Positions 32,527 through 41,527 of a DNA stretch of 64,000 bases are shown here, one piece after another. Within the stretch, counting starts at the first letter, position 1, and every line of letters begins with the position of its first letter. The position numbers and the translations under genes were made by a program. Origin of the DNA: JAOZPE01 sp964601275 (GTDB taxonomy: Bacteria > Krumholzibacteriota > Krumholzibacteriia > JAJRXK01); NCBI GenBank assembly GCA_964601275.1, contig CAZRMV010000006.1:204961-268960 (forward strand). The letters are read 5' to 3'. Under the pieces are notes generated by a model that had not been told where the DNA came from, ran no database searches, and saw only the letters and a list, made by a program, of their open reading frames with translations.

Positions 32527-35500
32527 GGCTGCTCCTCCACCACAACCTTCGACGGCACCAGGACATAGGCGGCCGGAATCACCACCAGGGTCAGCAGCAT
32601 GCTGAACAAGAGCCCGCTGGCCACGGTGATCGCCAGAGGCGAGCGCAGCTCCGAACCCTCACCGAAGGTCATCGCCATCGGGAGCAGCCCCAGCACGGTG
32701 GTGATGGTGGTCATGAGGATCGGACGCAGCCGAAGATGGGCGGCTTCGATCACCGCGGGGACCTTCTCCACCCCCCGCCGTCTTCTCTGATTGATGGCGT
32801 CGATGAGGACGATCGCGTTGTTCACCACGATGCCCACCAGCATCACCGCCCCGATGAGGACGATCACGCTGATCGGGGTGCCGGTGAGCAGCAGACCGGC
32901 GACCACGCCCACCAGCGCCAGCGGAATGGTGAACAGGACCAGGAAAGGATGCAGGAAGCTCTCGAAGGTGGCGGCCATCACCAGGTAGACGAGAAACACC
33001 GCCAGCAGCAGGGCGAAGCGCAGGCTCTGGAAGCTCGCACGCATCTCCTCCTGTTGCCCGCCCAGCTCGGTGCTGCTGCCGGCGGGCGCGGGCACCTGGG
33101 ACACGACCTCCCGGACTTCCTTCTCCAGCGAACCCAGGCTGCGTCCCTTGACCCCGGCACTGATGACCGCGGCGCGCTGTTGCTGCACCCGGTGGATTTC
33201 CGCCGGCCCGCGCCCCAGTCGCACCTCGGCGACGGTGAGCAGCCGGATGGGGGTTCCATCGGGCCCGGGCAAAATGAGATTCCGTACGTCATCCACCCCT
33301 TGCCGCTCGCTCTCCACGTTGCGGATGCGCACGTCGATCTGCCGGTCACCTTCCTTGAAGCGGGTGGGAACCACGCCCTGGATCCGGTCGCGCAGGGTCT
33401 GGGAAAGGGTCTGCAGATCAAGCCCGAGACTGGCCACGCGGTCGCGATCGAAGAGCACCTCGACCTCGGGGCTTCCCGCCTCCAGGGATGAGCGGACATC
33501 GACGAGACCGTCCACTTTGCTCAGCGCCTGCGCGACCCTCAGCGACCATTCCCTCAGCTCCTGGAGGTCCTCCCCGAAGAGGAAGACCTCGACCGGCGTC
33601 TGCAGGCTGAAGTAGGTGGGACGGCCGCTACGAACCTCCACTCCCGGGGCGGTATCGAAGCGGTCCCGGAGCCGGGCGATCAGTTCGGCCTCGGCGGCGT
33701 CGTCCGAACGGTCCTTCATCACCACGTTGAGTTGACCGAGGTTCTCGGCCCGGGTGTTCAGGCTCAGTCCCCCCGCCACCAGGCGCGTCCCCACCGTCGA
33801 GAAGTACAGACCGGTTTCCGGCTGCTCCGCGGTCTGTGCCTCCATGGACTTCATCTGACGATCGGTGGCAGCGAGCGAAGTGCCCTCGGGCATCTTCAGC
33901 TCGAAATAGAACTCGCCTTCGGTCAGCGAGGGCAGCAACTCGGTACCTACTTGCCGGGCCCCCGCCACCGACAGCGCGAACAATGCGAATCCCACCAGGA
34001 GAGTCAATGCGGGGCGGCGAACCGCGCTCTTCAGGAATCGGTCGTAGAACCTCTCGAAGGCCCCCAGATGGGAGTCGAAAGAGGCCGAACCCGTCTTCCG
34101 TGAGGTCGAACCGCCGTTCGCCGGGGTCGAAGCGACCCTCCCATGGTGCGGACGACCCGCGTGTCGAGTCGAGGGAGAAGCAACGTGCTGCTTCCGTTCG
34201 CTTCCCAGGCCCGCCAGCATCGGGATCACCGTGATCGCCACCACCAGCGAGGCGAGCAGGCTGAAAGTGATGGTCAACGCCTGGTCGCCGAAGAGCTGCC
34301 CCGCGATGCCCTCGACGAAGACCAGGGGAAGGAACACCGCGACGGTGGTCAAGGTGGAGGCGCTGACCGCGGCGCCGACCTCTAGCGTTCCCTCGACCGC
34401 GGCCTTGCGCCGCGATTGTCCCGACTTCCTTTTCCGGTCGATCGACTCGAGCACCACGATCGAGTTGTCGACGAGCATGCCGATCCCCAGGGTCAAGCCT
34501 CCGAGGGACATCACATTCAAGGAGATCCCGGCGCGATACATCAAGAGGAAGGCGGCAACCACCGAGAGGGGAATGGACGTCGCGATCACCAGGGTGCTGC
34601 GCCAGTCCCGCAGGAACACGAGGAGCACCAGGATGGCCAGCACACCGCCGATGAGCGCGGCTTGCCGCACTTCGTCGACCGCCTGACGGATGAACTGCGA
34701 TTGGTCGAAGAGGATGGTCAGTTGATAGCCCGGGGGAAGTTTTTCCCGGTTCCAGCTCTCGATCCGCTCGTGGAGCCGTCGCGCCAGCTCGACGGTGTTG
34801 GCATCTCCTTCCTTGAAGAGGTCGATCTCCACCGCCTCGACCCCGTTGACCCGGGTGATCTCCTCGCGCTCCTTGCTTCCTCGCCGCACCGTGGCCACAT
34901 CGCGCAGGCGCACCAGGCCCATCTCCCCCTTCCACACCACCAGGTCGGCGATCTCCTCGACGCTGTCGAACTCATTGACGGTGCGGATGAGATAGTGCTT
35001 GTCGATCCCGCGCAGGGAACCGCCCGGGAGATTCACGTTGGAGACCCCCACCACCTGCGCGACCCTCTGCAGGGGGATGCCGAGGGCGGCCAGTCTCTCC
35101 TGGTCGACATCGATCTGGATCTCGTCCTGCAGACCACCCTCCACCTTCGCCGAGGCCACCCCGTCGACGGTCTCCAGGTCCTGTTTCAATTGCTTGTCGG
35201 CCAGCCGGCGCAGAGCGCCGAGGTCGCCGCTGCCGGAGAGAGCGAGGCGCACGATGGGGTCGAGCGATGGGTCGTAGCGCAAAACGACCGGATCTTCCGC
35301 TTCTTCGGGCAGGACCAGGCGGTCCAGCTTCTCCCGCACGTCCATCGACCGCATGTCCATGTCGGTCTTCCAGTCGAAGTTGAGGGTCACCTCGCTGACC
35401 CCCGAGCGGCTGACCGAATGGATCTCGCGGAGCCCCCTGAGGACCCCCACCGCTTCCTCGATGGGACGAGTCACCAGGGCTTCCACTTCTTCGGGAGCAG

Positions 35501-35666
35501 TATCGGGAAAATCGGTCTGTACGGTGATGCTGGGGTAGCTGATGTCGGGGAAGAGTTCGAGGCTCAGGCGCTGGTATCCGACCAACCCGAAAGCGGCCAC
35601 CGCCAACGCGGTCATGGTGACGGTCACTCGACGGCGGACCGAAGCTTCCACCAGGGAGCGGAGCAT
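32523..35666 (-). CDS. RND efflux pump inner-membrane subunit, first copy
   Basis: 1047 residues. RND family, with helix 1 at RRRVTVTMTALAVAAFGLVG, helix 4 LTLGIGMLVDNSIVVLESI, and helix 10 LVGIVVNNAIVLIDAI. As in its neighbour, the helix 4 pair is Asp-Asn and the helix 10 Lys is Asn. A linker around residues 495-530 (GSERKQHVASPSTRHAG onward) is longer and more basic than usual. It is coupled to the adaptor gene by TGATG and to the next RND gene by ATGA, so all three are made together. An outer-membrane TolC-type channel is not encoded in the window. Confidence 0.92.
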   Translation of the reverse strand: MLRSLVEASVRRRVTVTMTALAVAAFGLVGYQRLSLELFPDISYPSITVQTDFPDTAPEEVEALVTRPIEEAVGVLRGLREIHSVSRSGVSEVTLNFDWKTDMDMRSMDVREKLDRLVLPEEAEDPVVLRYDPSLDPIVRLALSGSGDLGALRRLADKQLKQDLETVDGVASAKVEGGLQDEIQIDVDQERLAALGIPLQRVAQVVGVSNVNLPGGSLRGIDKHYLIRTVNEFDSVEEIADLVVWKGEMGLVRLRDVATVRRGSKEREEITRVNGVEAVEIDLFKEGDANTVELARRLHERIESWNREKLPPGYQLTILFDQSQFIRQAVDEVRQAALIGGVLAILVLLVFLRDWRSTLVIATSIPLSVVAAFLLMYRAGISLNVMSLGGLTLGIGMLVDNSIVVLESIDRKRKSGQSRRKAAVEGTLEVGAAVSASTLTTVAVFLPLVFVEGIAGQLFGDQALTITFSLLASLVVAITVIPMLAGLGSERKQHVASPSTRHAGRPHHGRVASTPANGGSTSRKTGSASFDSHLGAFERFYDRFLKSAVRRPALTLLVGFALFALSVAGARQVGTELLPSLTEGEFYFELKMPEGTSLAATDRQMKSMEAQTAEQPETGLYFSTVGTRLVAGGLSLNTRAENLGQLNVVMKDRSDDAAEAELIARLRDRFDTAPGVEVRSGRPTYFSLQTPVEVFLFGEDLQELREWSLRVAQALSKVDGLVDVRSSLEAGSPEVEVLFDRDRVASLGLDLQTLSQTLRDRIQGVVPTRFKEGDRQIDVRIRNVESERQGVDDVRNLILPGPDGTPIRLLTVAEVRLGRGPAEIHRVQQQRAAVISAGVKGRSLGSLEKEVREVVSQVPAPAGSSTELGGQQEEMRASFQSLRFALLLAVFLVYLVMAATFESFLHPFLVLFTIPLALVGVVAGLLLTGTPISVIVLIGAVMLVGIVVNNAIVLIDAINQRRRRGVEKVPAVIEAAHLRLRPILMTTITTVLGLLPMAMTFGEGSELRSPLAITVASGLLFSMLLTLVVIPAAYVLVPSKVVVEEQP

Positions 35667-36916
35667 CAGGACGATCCCTCGGCCGGCTCACCATCGATCT
35701 CCACAACGATCACCGGCTGGCCCCGACGCAGCTTTCCCTGTCCCTTCACCACGACCTGTTCGCCCTCCTCCACTCCGCTGAGGATCTCAGCCGACTGATC
35801 GTCCCGGAAACCGACTTCAACCACCCTCATGGAAGCGCGCCCGTCCTGGGCCACGTAGACCACGTCCTCACCCTTCTCGCGCACCACGGCCTCGCGGGGC
35901 ACCAGCACCCGGCCCTCTCTCTTCTGGGTCTGCACCTTCACCTGGGCGAAGTCGCCCGGCCTGACCCCGTCGGGAAACTCGTCGATCTCGACGGTGACCT
36001 TGATCGTTCCGGAAGTGGCGTCGATCACCGGGGAGATGAGGGTGATCCTTCCCTGCAGATGCACTCCGCTGCTGTCGAGGATCAGTTCGACCGGCTGGTC
36101 CTTCTCCAGTTGGCGGAACTCGCGGGCCGGGACGTGGATGCGTGCGCGCAGGGGATGGAAATCGGCCACGGTGTAGAGAGGATCGCCCGGGCTCACGTTT
36201 TGTCCCAGGTCGATGTTGCGCCGGACCACGGTTCCCGCAAAGGGAGCGGTGACGGTGGTATAGGAGAAGGTCAAGCGGGCCAGGTCCTCCTGGGCCTGCG
36301 CACTCTCCAGCTCGCTCCGGGCGGTCTCGAACTCCTCGACCGAGACCAGGTGCTGCTCGACCATGTTGGCCAAGCGATCGTACTTGGCCTTCAACTTCGC
36401 CCGGTTGGCTTCGGCTTCGCGCAGGCGATAGAGATACTCCTCGTTGCCGATCCGCATGAGTTCCTGCCCCGCGGAAACACGGTCCCCTTCCTCCGCTTCC
36501 ACCTTGGCGACGACGCCTTGCACCCGGGCGAGGATCTCCGCCTGCTTCTCCGCTTCGAGCGTGGCGGTCGCGGTGTAGAAGCTGGCGATGTCCCCGCGAT
36601 GGGCGGTGGCCACCGCGACCGCCACCGGGGGCATCGAGGGTCTCTTGCCACCTGGCCTCATGCCGCCGGTCCGCCGCACTGTGGACCTCGAAGCGGCGGC
36701 GGTGGAACCCACGGCGGCGCTCGATCCCCCCCCGCCGCCTGGGCCCGCCTTGCCCGGCGTCTGCATCGAGGAACGGGCGTCGGGCTCGTGCCCCCCCCGG
36801 TCGCCACAGCCACCCAGAGCGGCCGTGACCAACAGGAGGGCGAGGATCGAGATCCGGGGGCCACGGGTTCGCACCCGGCGGATCACCGCGGAGGAAACGA
36901 GAGGACAGCAGGCCAT
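35666..36916 (-). CDS. RND periplasmic adaptor (membrane fusion protein)
   Basis: 416 residues. A lipoprotein signal with lipobox LGGC (Cys at about 37) is followed by a low-complexity Gly/Ser/Arg linker to about residue 100. Then come the biotinyl-lipoyl-like half-motifs (AEILARVQGVVAKVEAEEGD and FAGTVVRRNIDLGQNVSPGD) split by a coiled-coil hairpin (EANRAKLKAKYDRLANMVE), a beta-barrel and the membrane-proximal domain ending in RGQPVIVVEID. This is the HlyD/AcrA type that joins inner-membrane pump and outer channel. ATG 36916 follows AAAGGA; the frame is open far upstream but only as antisense to the MFS gene. Confidence 0.9.
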   Translation of the reverse strand: MACCPLVSSAVIRRVRTRGPRISILALLLVTAALGGCGDRGGHEPDARSSMQTPGKAGPGGGGGSSAAVGSTAAASRSTVRRTGGMRPGGKRPSMPPVAVAVATAHRGDIASFYTATATLEAEKQAEILARVQGVVAKVEAEEGDRVSAGQELMRIGNEEYLYRLREAEANRAKLKAKYDRLANMVEQHLVSVEEFETARSELESAQAQEDLARLTFSYTTVTAPFAGTVVRRNIDLGQNVSPGDPLYTVADFHPLRARIHVPAREFRQLEKDQPVELILDSSGVHLQGRITLISPVIDATSGTIKVTVEIDEFPDGVRPGDFAQVKVQTQKREGRVLVPREAVVREKGEDVVYVAQDGRASMRVVEVGFRDDQSAEILSGVEEGEQVVVKGQGKLRRGQPVIVVEIDGEPAEGSS

Positions 36917-37006
36917 GGATGTTCCTTTGCCGAGGATCTTCTGCCGAAAACGGGGAGCATGGGTCCCAGGGGCGGGTTTCCTACGACCTCCACCGCGAAA
37001 GGTTTC

Positions 37007-37035
37007 TTCGCCCGCCCTGGGTGGTCTCGTATGAT
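37007..37035 (+). promoter_or_regulatory. Candidate promoter of the MFS gene
   Basis: TTCGCC (37007-37012), 17 nt, TATGAT (37030-37035). The -10 box matches 5 of 6 consensus bases. Transcription would start near 37042, 55 nt before ATG 37097, which argues against the in-frame ATG at 37031 as the true start. Confidence 0.45.
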
Positions 37036-37096
37036 ACACATCGCGCGCGGAGAGCGCGACGCCCCCGCGCCGGTCCCTCCAGACGAAGGTCCGGGA

Positions 37097-38347
37097 ATGT
37101 TCACCAGGTTCTGCCTCTACGGAATCTTCAAGAACCTGCGATTCTTCGAGCCCTTCTTCGTGCTCTACCTCCTGGCTCCTCCCCCCCAGGGGGGCGCCGG
37201 GCTGAACTACTTCCAGATCGGCTCGCTGGTCGGATACCAGAAACTGCTCACCGGCTTGCTGGAGATCCCCCTGGGGGTGGCCACCGATCGCTTCGGCCGC
37301 CGGAGCGCCTTGATCCTCTGCTTCACCCTGTACACCCTGGCCTTTCCCGCCTTCGCGGTGGCCAGCCGGCTGGACGGCGGGACCCGGCTCGGAATGCTCT
37401 ACCTGGCCCAGACCATCTTCGGCGTCGCCGAAGCGCTGCGGACGGGCAGCCACAAGGCCATCATGCTCGACTGGGCCCGTCGCCGACCCAGCCCCTCCTC
37501 GGCCACCTCGCTGATCGGCCGGACCCGCTTCTGTTCGAAGGCCGCGGCCGGGGCCGCTGCCCTGATCGGGGGCTCCCTCCTGTGGAAACTGGGTTCCTTC
37601 ACCCCCCTTTTCTGGGCCGCCACCGTGCCCGCCGCCCTGGGAATCGCCTTGATGCGAAGCTACCCGGCCAGCCTGGAAGGCGAACAACGGCGCGACCTCG
37701 CGGCCCGCCCCACCCTGCGGGAAGGACTGGCCCGCCTCCGGGGAGACGCCGGCCTGGGCGCCCTCATCCTCGCCTCGGTGCTCTTCGAGGCCCAGGTCAA
37801 ACTGGCCCAGCACTACCTGCAACCCTTCCTCAAGGCCGACCTGCACCGTCACGACCTCGCCCTGGTGGGGGGGGTCGGGGCCGCCCTGGTGGGAGCGTAC
37901 TACCTGGTGCAGGACCTCATCGGCGGCGCCGCGGCCGGCGTGTCCGCCCGGGCTGAACGGTGGTTGGGGGGAACCGATCGCGCCCTGATGCGCCTCCATC
38001 TCACCTTGCTCCTCGTGTGCGCGGGGATGGCCACCGCCTTCGCCCTGCGATCGATCACCCTGGGCATCGCCGGCTACCTTCTCATCGCCTTCCTGCAGAA
38101 CCTCCGGCGGCCGGTCCTGGTGGCCCGGATGGACCTCGTGATGGATCCGGCGCAGCGGGCCACGACCCTCTCGGTGGAGAGCCAGGGCAAGAGCTGGGTA
38201 CTCGCCCTGCTCTCCCCACCCCTGGGCTTCATCGCCGATCGCTGGGGCCTGGCCGCGGCCTTCGCGGCGATCTCCCTCCTGTTGCTGGCCTCCCTGCCCC
38301 TGCAACGGGCGGCGGGAGGTCTCAGGGAGAAGCCAGGGGCTGGATGA
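37097..38347 (+). CDS. Major facilitator superfamily transporter
   Basis: 416 residues with about 12 membrane helices. The loop between helices 2 and 3 reads GVATDRFGRRSALI, the MFS signature. Otherwise substrate-determining residues are not recognisable; efflux of a drug or metabolite is the default guess. It is divergent from the RND adaptor and convergent with the START-like gene, whose end it overlaps by 26 nt. Confidence 0.85.
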   Translation: MFTRFCLYGIFKNLRFFEPFFVLYLLAPPPQGGAGLNYFQIGSLVGYQKLLTGLLEIPLGVATDRFGRRSALILCFTLYTLAFPAFAVASRLDGGTRLGMLYLAQTIFGVAEALRTGSHKAIMLDWARRRPSPSSATSLIGRTRFCSKAAAGAAALIGGSLLWKLGSFTPLFWAATVPAALGIALMRSYPASLEGEQRRDLAARPTLREGLARLRGDAGLGALILASVLFEAQVKLAQHYLQPFLKADLHRHDLALVGGVGAALVGAYYLVQDLIGGAAAGVSARAERWLGGTDRALMRLHLTLLLVCAGMATAFALRSITLGIAGYLLIAFLQNLRRPVLVARMDLVMDPAQRATTLSVESQGKSWVLALLSPPLGFIADRWGLAAAFAAISLLLLASLPLQRAAGGLREKPGAG

Positions 38348-39215
38348 CGCGACCGTCCCCCCCGAAGATCTCGTCGGAGTGTTCGGCATAATCCTTCTCG
38401 ATCCACGAGGCCCTCTCGGCGATCTCCCGCAAGGACGATTTCAACTGATGCGCGGCGAACGCGGCGACGAGGTTGTCCGGGATCTTGCCCCCCACCGAGA
38501 CGGTGGCAGTCCAGACGAAGAGGGTCTTGCGTTCGGCCAGTTTGAAGCAGATGAACGCCCCCCGGTTCACCGGAACCCACACCGCCTTCTCCAGCATCTC
38601 CTCGGTCACGCCATCGACCTTCCCCGCTTCCACGAGTTCCCGGGCGATTTCTTCCTGCCCGGGGGCGATGTCCCAGTTCTGCTCCCAGATCCAGCCCTCC
38701 GAGCGCCGGGCCAATTCCACGTTGGTGGTCACCTGGGTGACGGTCTGCCGATCGGCGAGGGGCCAGGGGGTGTGGATGTAGACGTAGGCAATGTTCCCCC
38801 CGTGACCGTCGCGGCGGTAGACGGCCAGGGTGTAGGTCTCGTCGCGCAGGTAATCGGGGTCGTTTCCCGAGAGCCACACCGACCTCATGGGCTCATCGAC
38901 GACCAGGTATCCGAACACCCGGTGATGGAAATCCTCGGGATCGTCCGGATTCCGCTCCTTGCGCCGGATGACCACCACCTCTCCCGAGAGCAGGGACTCA
39001 AGGTCCTCGTGACCCATCCCGGAGAGAGGATGGGCCGCGAAGCCGTTGTAGTAGTCGATGGCCCCTTGGATGAGGGCCTTCCAATCCGGATCGACATCTT
39101 CGGATCGGGCCCCATCGGTCGCCGCGGCTTCGGCCGCCGGAACCACCAGGGCTACCACGAGAAGCAACCGGAAGACTCTCAAAACGCGCCGGGGAGGCGA
39201 TTCGGGAAGGATCAT
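38322..39215 (-). CDS. Secreted START/SRPBCC-like protein
   Basis: 297 residues. A signal peptide is visible (FRLLLVVALVVPAAEAAATDG, cleavage near 31). The mature part, from DPDWKALIQGAIDYYNG through PMRSVWLSGNDP, GNIAYVYIHTPWPLADRQ, RRSEGWIWEQNWDI to SLREIAERASWIEKDY, has the ordering of a START/SRPBCC lipid-binding domain seen in secreted bacterial homologues. A hydrophobic ligand is likely but unidentified. ATG 39215 is preferred; the frame runs upstream through antisense to the ligase gene. Ends overlapping the MFS gene by 26 nt. Confidence 0.75.
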   Translation of the reverse strand: MILPESPPRRVLRVFRLLLVVALVVPAAEAAATDGARSEDVDPDWKALIQGAIDYYNGFAAHPLSGMGHEDLESLLSGEVVVIRRKERNPDDPEDFHHRVFGYLVVDEPMRSVWLSGNDPDYLRDETYTLAVYRRDGHGGNIAYVYIHTPWPLADRQTVTQVTTNVELARRSEGWIWEQNWDIAPGQEEIARELVEAGKVDGVTEEMLEKAVWVPVNRGAFICFKLAERKTLFVWTATVSVGGKIPDNLVAAFAAHQLKSSLREIAERASWIEKDYAEHSDEIFGGDGRVIQPLASP

Positions 39216-39305
39216 GCCGCTCAAGATACTCCCGCGAGCCCCCCGCCGAAAGTCCGGCCGCTGCTCTGAAGCGAGCCCGTCCGCGGTCGAGGACACCCCG
39301 AGCGC

Positions 39306-39334
39306 TTGATCCCCCTTGCCCAAGCGGCTAGCTT
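39306..39334 (+). promoter_or_regulatory. Candidate promoter of the citryl-CoA module
   Basis: TTGATC (39306-39311), 17 nt, TAGCTT (39329-39334), in the 198-nt divergent region between the START-like gene and the ligase beta gene. Leader of about 70 nt. Confidence 0.35.
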
Positions 39335-39413
39335 GACGGCAATCCCCTCCGGCCCTCCTCCGGGGCATGGAGCATGGACCGATCCACCTTGGACCTGGGG
39401 AGGGCCCCGCGGC

Positions 39414-40613
39414 ATGAAGCTGGTCGAACACCTGGGAAAACGTCTCCTGGCCCGCAGCGGCATCCCGGTGCCGCTCGGGGAGGTCGCCACCACCGCCGAG
39501 CAGGCCCGGCAGATCGCCGAGAAGATCGCAGCGCCCGTGGTGGTCAAGGCGCAGATCCTGGCCCCCGGGCGGGGCAAGCGCGGCGGCATCCTGCCCGCCT
39601 CGACTCCCCAACAGGCGGAAGAAGCCGCGGCGTCTCTGCTGGGCAAGACCTTCGAACCCGAGTTGTGCCGGGAAGTCCTCGTCGAGCAACGCCTGGACAT
39701 CGAGCGCGAACTCTACGCCTCGTTCATGGTCGACGCCGCCCATCGCCGCCTGCGCCTCATCCTCACCCGCCACGGCGGCGGTGATGTCGAGAAGGTGTTC
39801 CGCGACAAGCCCGACGAGGTGGTGATCGCCCCGATCGGCGCCTTCGAACGCTTCTACCCCTTCAAGGGACGGGAACTCGCGCTGAGAATGGGGCTCTCGG
39901 GCAAGGCGGTGGTGAAGGTCGGCGACGCGATCACCAAGCTGGTGGCCTTCGGCCGGGCCAACGACTGCCGGCTGGCCGAGATCAATCCCCTGGTGATCAC
40001 CCGGGACGAAAAGGTCATTGCCGCCGACGCGGTGATGAACGTCGACGAGGACGCGCACTTCCGGCTGAAGTGGATGAAGGAATTCGGGCTGTCCATGGAA
40101 GAGGAGCGTCCGCGGCAGCCGACCCCGCGCGAGCTCGAGGCGGCCGAGATCGACCGCGTCGACTACCGGGGTTCGGTGCACTACCAGGATCTCGACGAGA
40201 ACGGAGACGTGGGAACGGTCACCGTGGGCAGCGGCTTTTCCATCACCATGCTCGACGTACTGGGCAACTACGGGCTCAAGCCGGCCGACTTCTGCGATTG
40301 CTCGGGCAGTCCTCCGGCCGACAAGGTCTACAAGAGCTGCAAGCTCGTGCTGGGGATTCCCGGCATCAAGGCCTTCCTCTTCGTCAGCGGGGTGATGACC
40401 CAGGACCTGACGGTGACCGCCGAGGGAATCATCCAGGCCTACCGTGAACTCAAGCCGAAGATCCCGTTCCTCGTGAAGCTGGCCGGCAACCGGGACAAGG
40501 AAGCGTACCAGATGATGGTCGAGGCCGGCCTTCCCCACGTCTACCCCCGGGAGACCCCGGTGGAAACGATCGTGGAGGATTGCAAGCGTCTCATCCAGGA
40601 AGGGGGCCGGTGA
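39414..40613 (+). CDS. Acyl-CoA ligase beta subunit, citryl-CoA synthetase-like
   Basis: 399 residues. An N-terminal ATP-grasp domain binds nucleotide (VKAQILAPGRGKRGGI, residues 44-59, and AEINPLVIT with Mg ligands near 189-197), followed by a ligase CoA-domain-2 half (TVTVGSGFSITMLDVL to the C-terminus). The same arrangement occurs in succinyl-CoA synthetase SucC, in the ATP-citrate lyase subunit AclB and in the CcsA-type subunit of citryl-CoA synthetase. The neighbours decide: the next genes are an alpha subunit with an ACL-like SRSGGM motif and a citrate-synthase-like protein. I infer citryl-CoA synthetase; succinyl-CoA ligase is the alternative. The stop shares a base with the next ATG (TGATG). 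ATG 39414 is chosen since upstream frame sequence is not conserved. Confidence 0.8.
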   Translation: MKLVEHLGKRLLARSGIPVPLGEVATTAEQARQIAEKIAAPVVVKAQILAPGRGKRGGILPASTPQQAEEAAASLLGKTFEPELCREVLVEQRLDIERELYASFMVDAAHRRLRLILTRHGGGDVEKVFRDKPDEVVIAPIGAFERFYPFKGRELALRMGLSGKAVVKVGDAITKLVAFGRANDCRLAEINPLVITRDEKVIAADAVMNVDEDAHFRLKWMKEFGLSMEEERPRQPTPRELEAAEIDRVDYRGSVHYQDLDENGDVGTVTVGSGFSITMLDVLGNYGLKPADFCDCSGSPPADKVYKSCKLVLGIPGIKAFLFVSGVMTQDLTVTAEGIIQAYRELKPKIPFLVKLAGNRDKEAYQMMVEAGLPHVYPRETPVETIVEDCKRLIQEGGR

Positions 40614-41527
40614 TGTCCATCCTCGTCGATGAGAACACCCGCTGCGTCATCCAGGGCGCCACCGGTCAGGGCGGCCGCCGTTTCATCCAGCGCATGATCG
40701 ATTTCGGGAGCCCCCCGGTAGCCGGCGTGACGCCGGGCAAGGGAGGTCAGGAGGTCGAGGGAGTTCCGGTCTTCGATACGGTGAAGGAGGCGGTCGAGGC
40801 CACCGGCTGCAACTTCTCCTCCATCAACGTCCCTCCCGCCCTGGTGAAGGACGCGGCCTTCGAGGCCTTCGACGCCGGCATCCGCAAGATCTTCATGTAC
40901 GCCGAGAGGGTGCCCCTGCACGACGCGATGGAGATCATGGCCCACGGCGATGAACTCGGGGCGGTCATGGTGGGCCCGAACAGCCCCGGCATCGTCAGCC
41001 CGGGAAAGTATCGACTGGGCGGCCTGGGCGGCGACAAGGAATACGTGGAGGAGATCTTCCGGCCCGGGCCTGTGGGATTGTGCAGCCGCAGCGGCGGAAT
41101 GACCTCCACCCTGGGGTACACGATCAGCCAGGGGGGTCTGGGCATGACCACCGCGGTGGGGCTGGGCGGCGACGCCATCATCGGCTCCCCCTTCACCAAG
41201 GTCCTCCCGATGTTCGAGGACGATCCAAAGACGCGAGCCATCTGCATGTTCTGCGAGATCGGCGGCACCATGGAGGAAGAGGCGGCCGAGTTGATCCGAA
41301 GCGGAAGGATCACCAAGCCCATCGTGGCCTTCATCGCGGGAAGGGAGACCCTCCCCGGTTTCCGCTTCGGTCACGCGGGGGCCCTGGTCGAAAAGGGTCG
41401 GGGCACCTACCAGAGCAAGGTCGAGGCGCTGAGCTCGGCCGGAGTTGCGATCGCGAAGAACCTGCGGGACATCCCGGTGCTGCTCAAGCGGGCCCTGGGA
41501 ATGGACGAGAGCGAGGAGCCGGCATGA
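40613..41527 (+). CDS. Acyl-CoA ligase alpha subunit, citryl-CoA synthetase-like
   Basis: 304 residues. CoA-binding Rossmann domain (CVIQGATGQGGRRF, 11-24) and ligase domain. The phosphohistidine is H254 in RFGHAGALVEKGRGT, so the subunit can carry the high-energy phosphate. SRSGGMTSTL (158-167) matches the SRSGGM of ATP-citrate lyase and differs from SRSGTLTYE of succinyl-CoA synthetase, while the region around H254 is more like SCS. That mixture is what one would expect of citryl-CoA synthetase. It overlaps the next gene by ATGA. Confidence 0.82.
   Translation: MSILVDENTRCVIQGATGQGGRRFIQRMIDFGSPPVAGVTPGKGGQEVEGVPVFDTVKEAVEATGCNFSSINVPPALVKDAAFEAFDAGIRKIFMYAERVPLHDAMEIMAHGDELGAVMVGPNSPGIVSPGKYRLGGLGGDKEYVEEIFRPGPVGLCSRSGGMTSTLGYTISQGGLGMTTAVGLGGDAIIGSPFTKVLPMFEDDPKTRAICMFCEIGGTMEEEAAELIRSGRITKPIVAFIAGRETLPGFRFGHAGALVEKGRGTYQSKVEALSSAGVAIAKNLRDIPVLLKRALGMDESEEPA

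Noticed and set aside
29098..32568. 1156-codon open frame opposite the second RND gene
   Set aside because: The minus strand encodes a full-length RND transporter with all helices; the plus frame has no recognisable domain.
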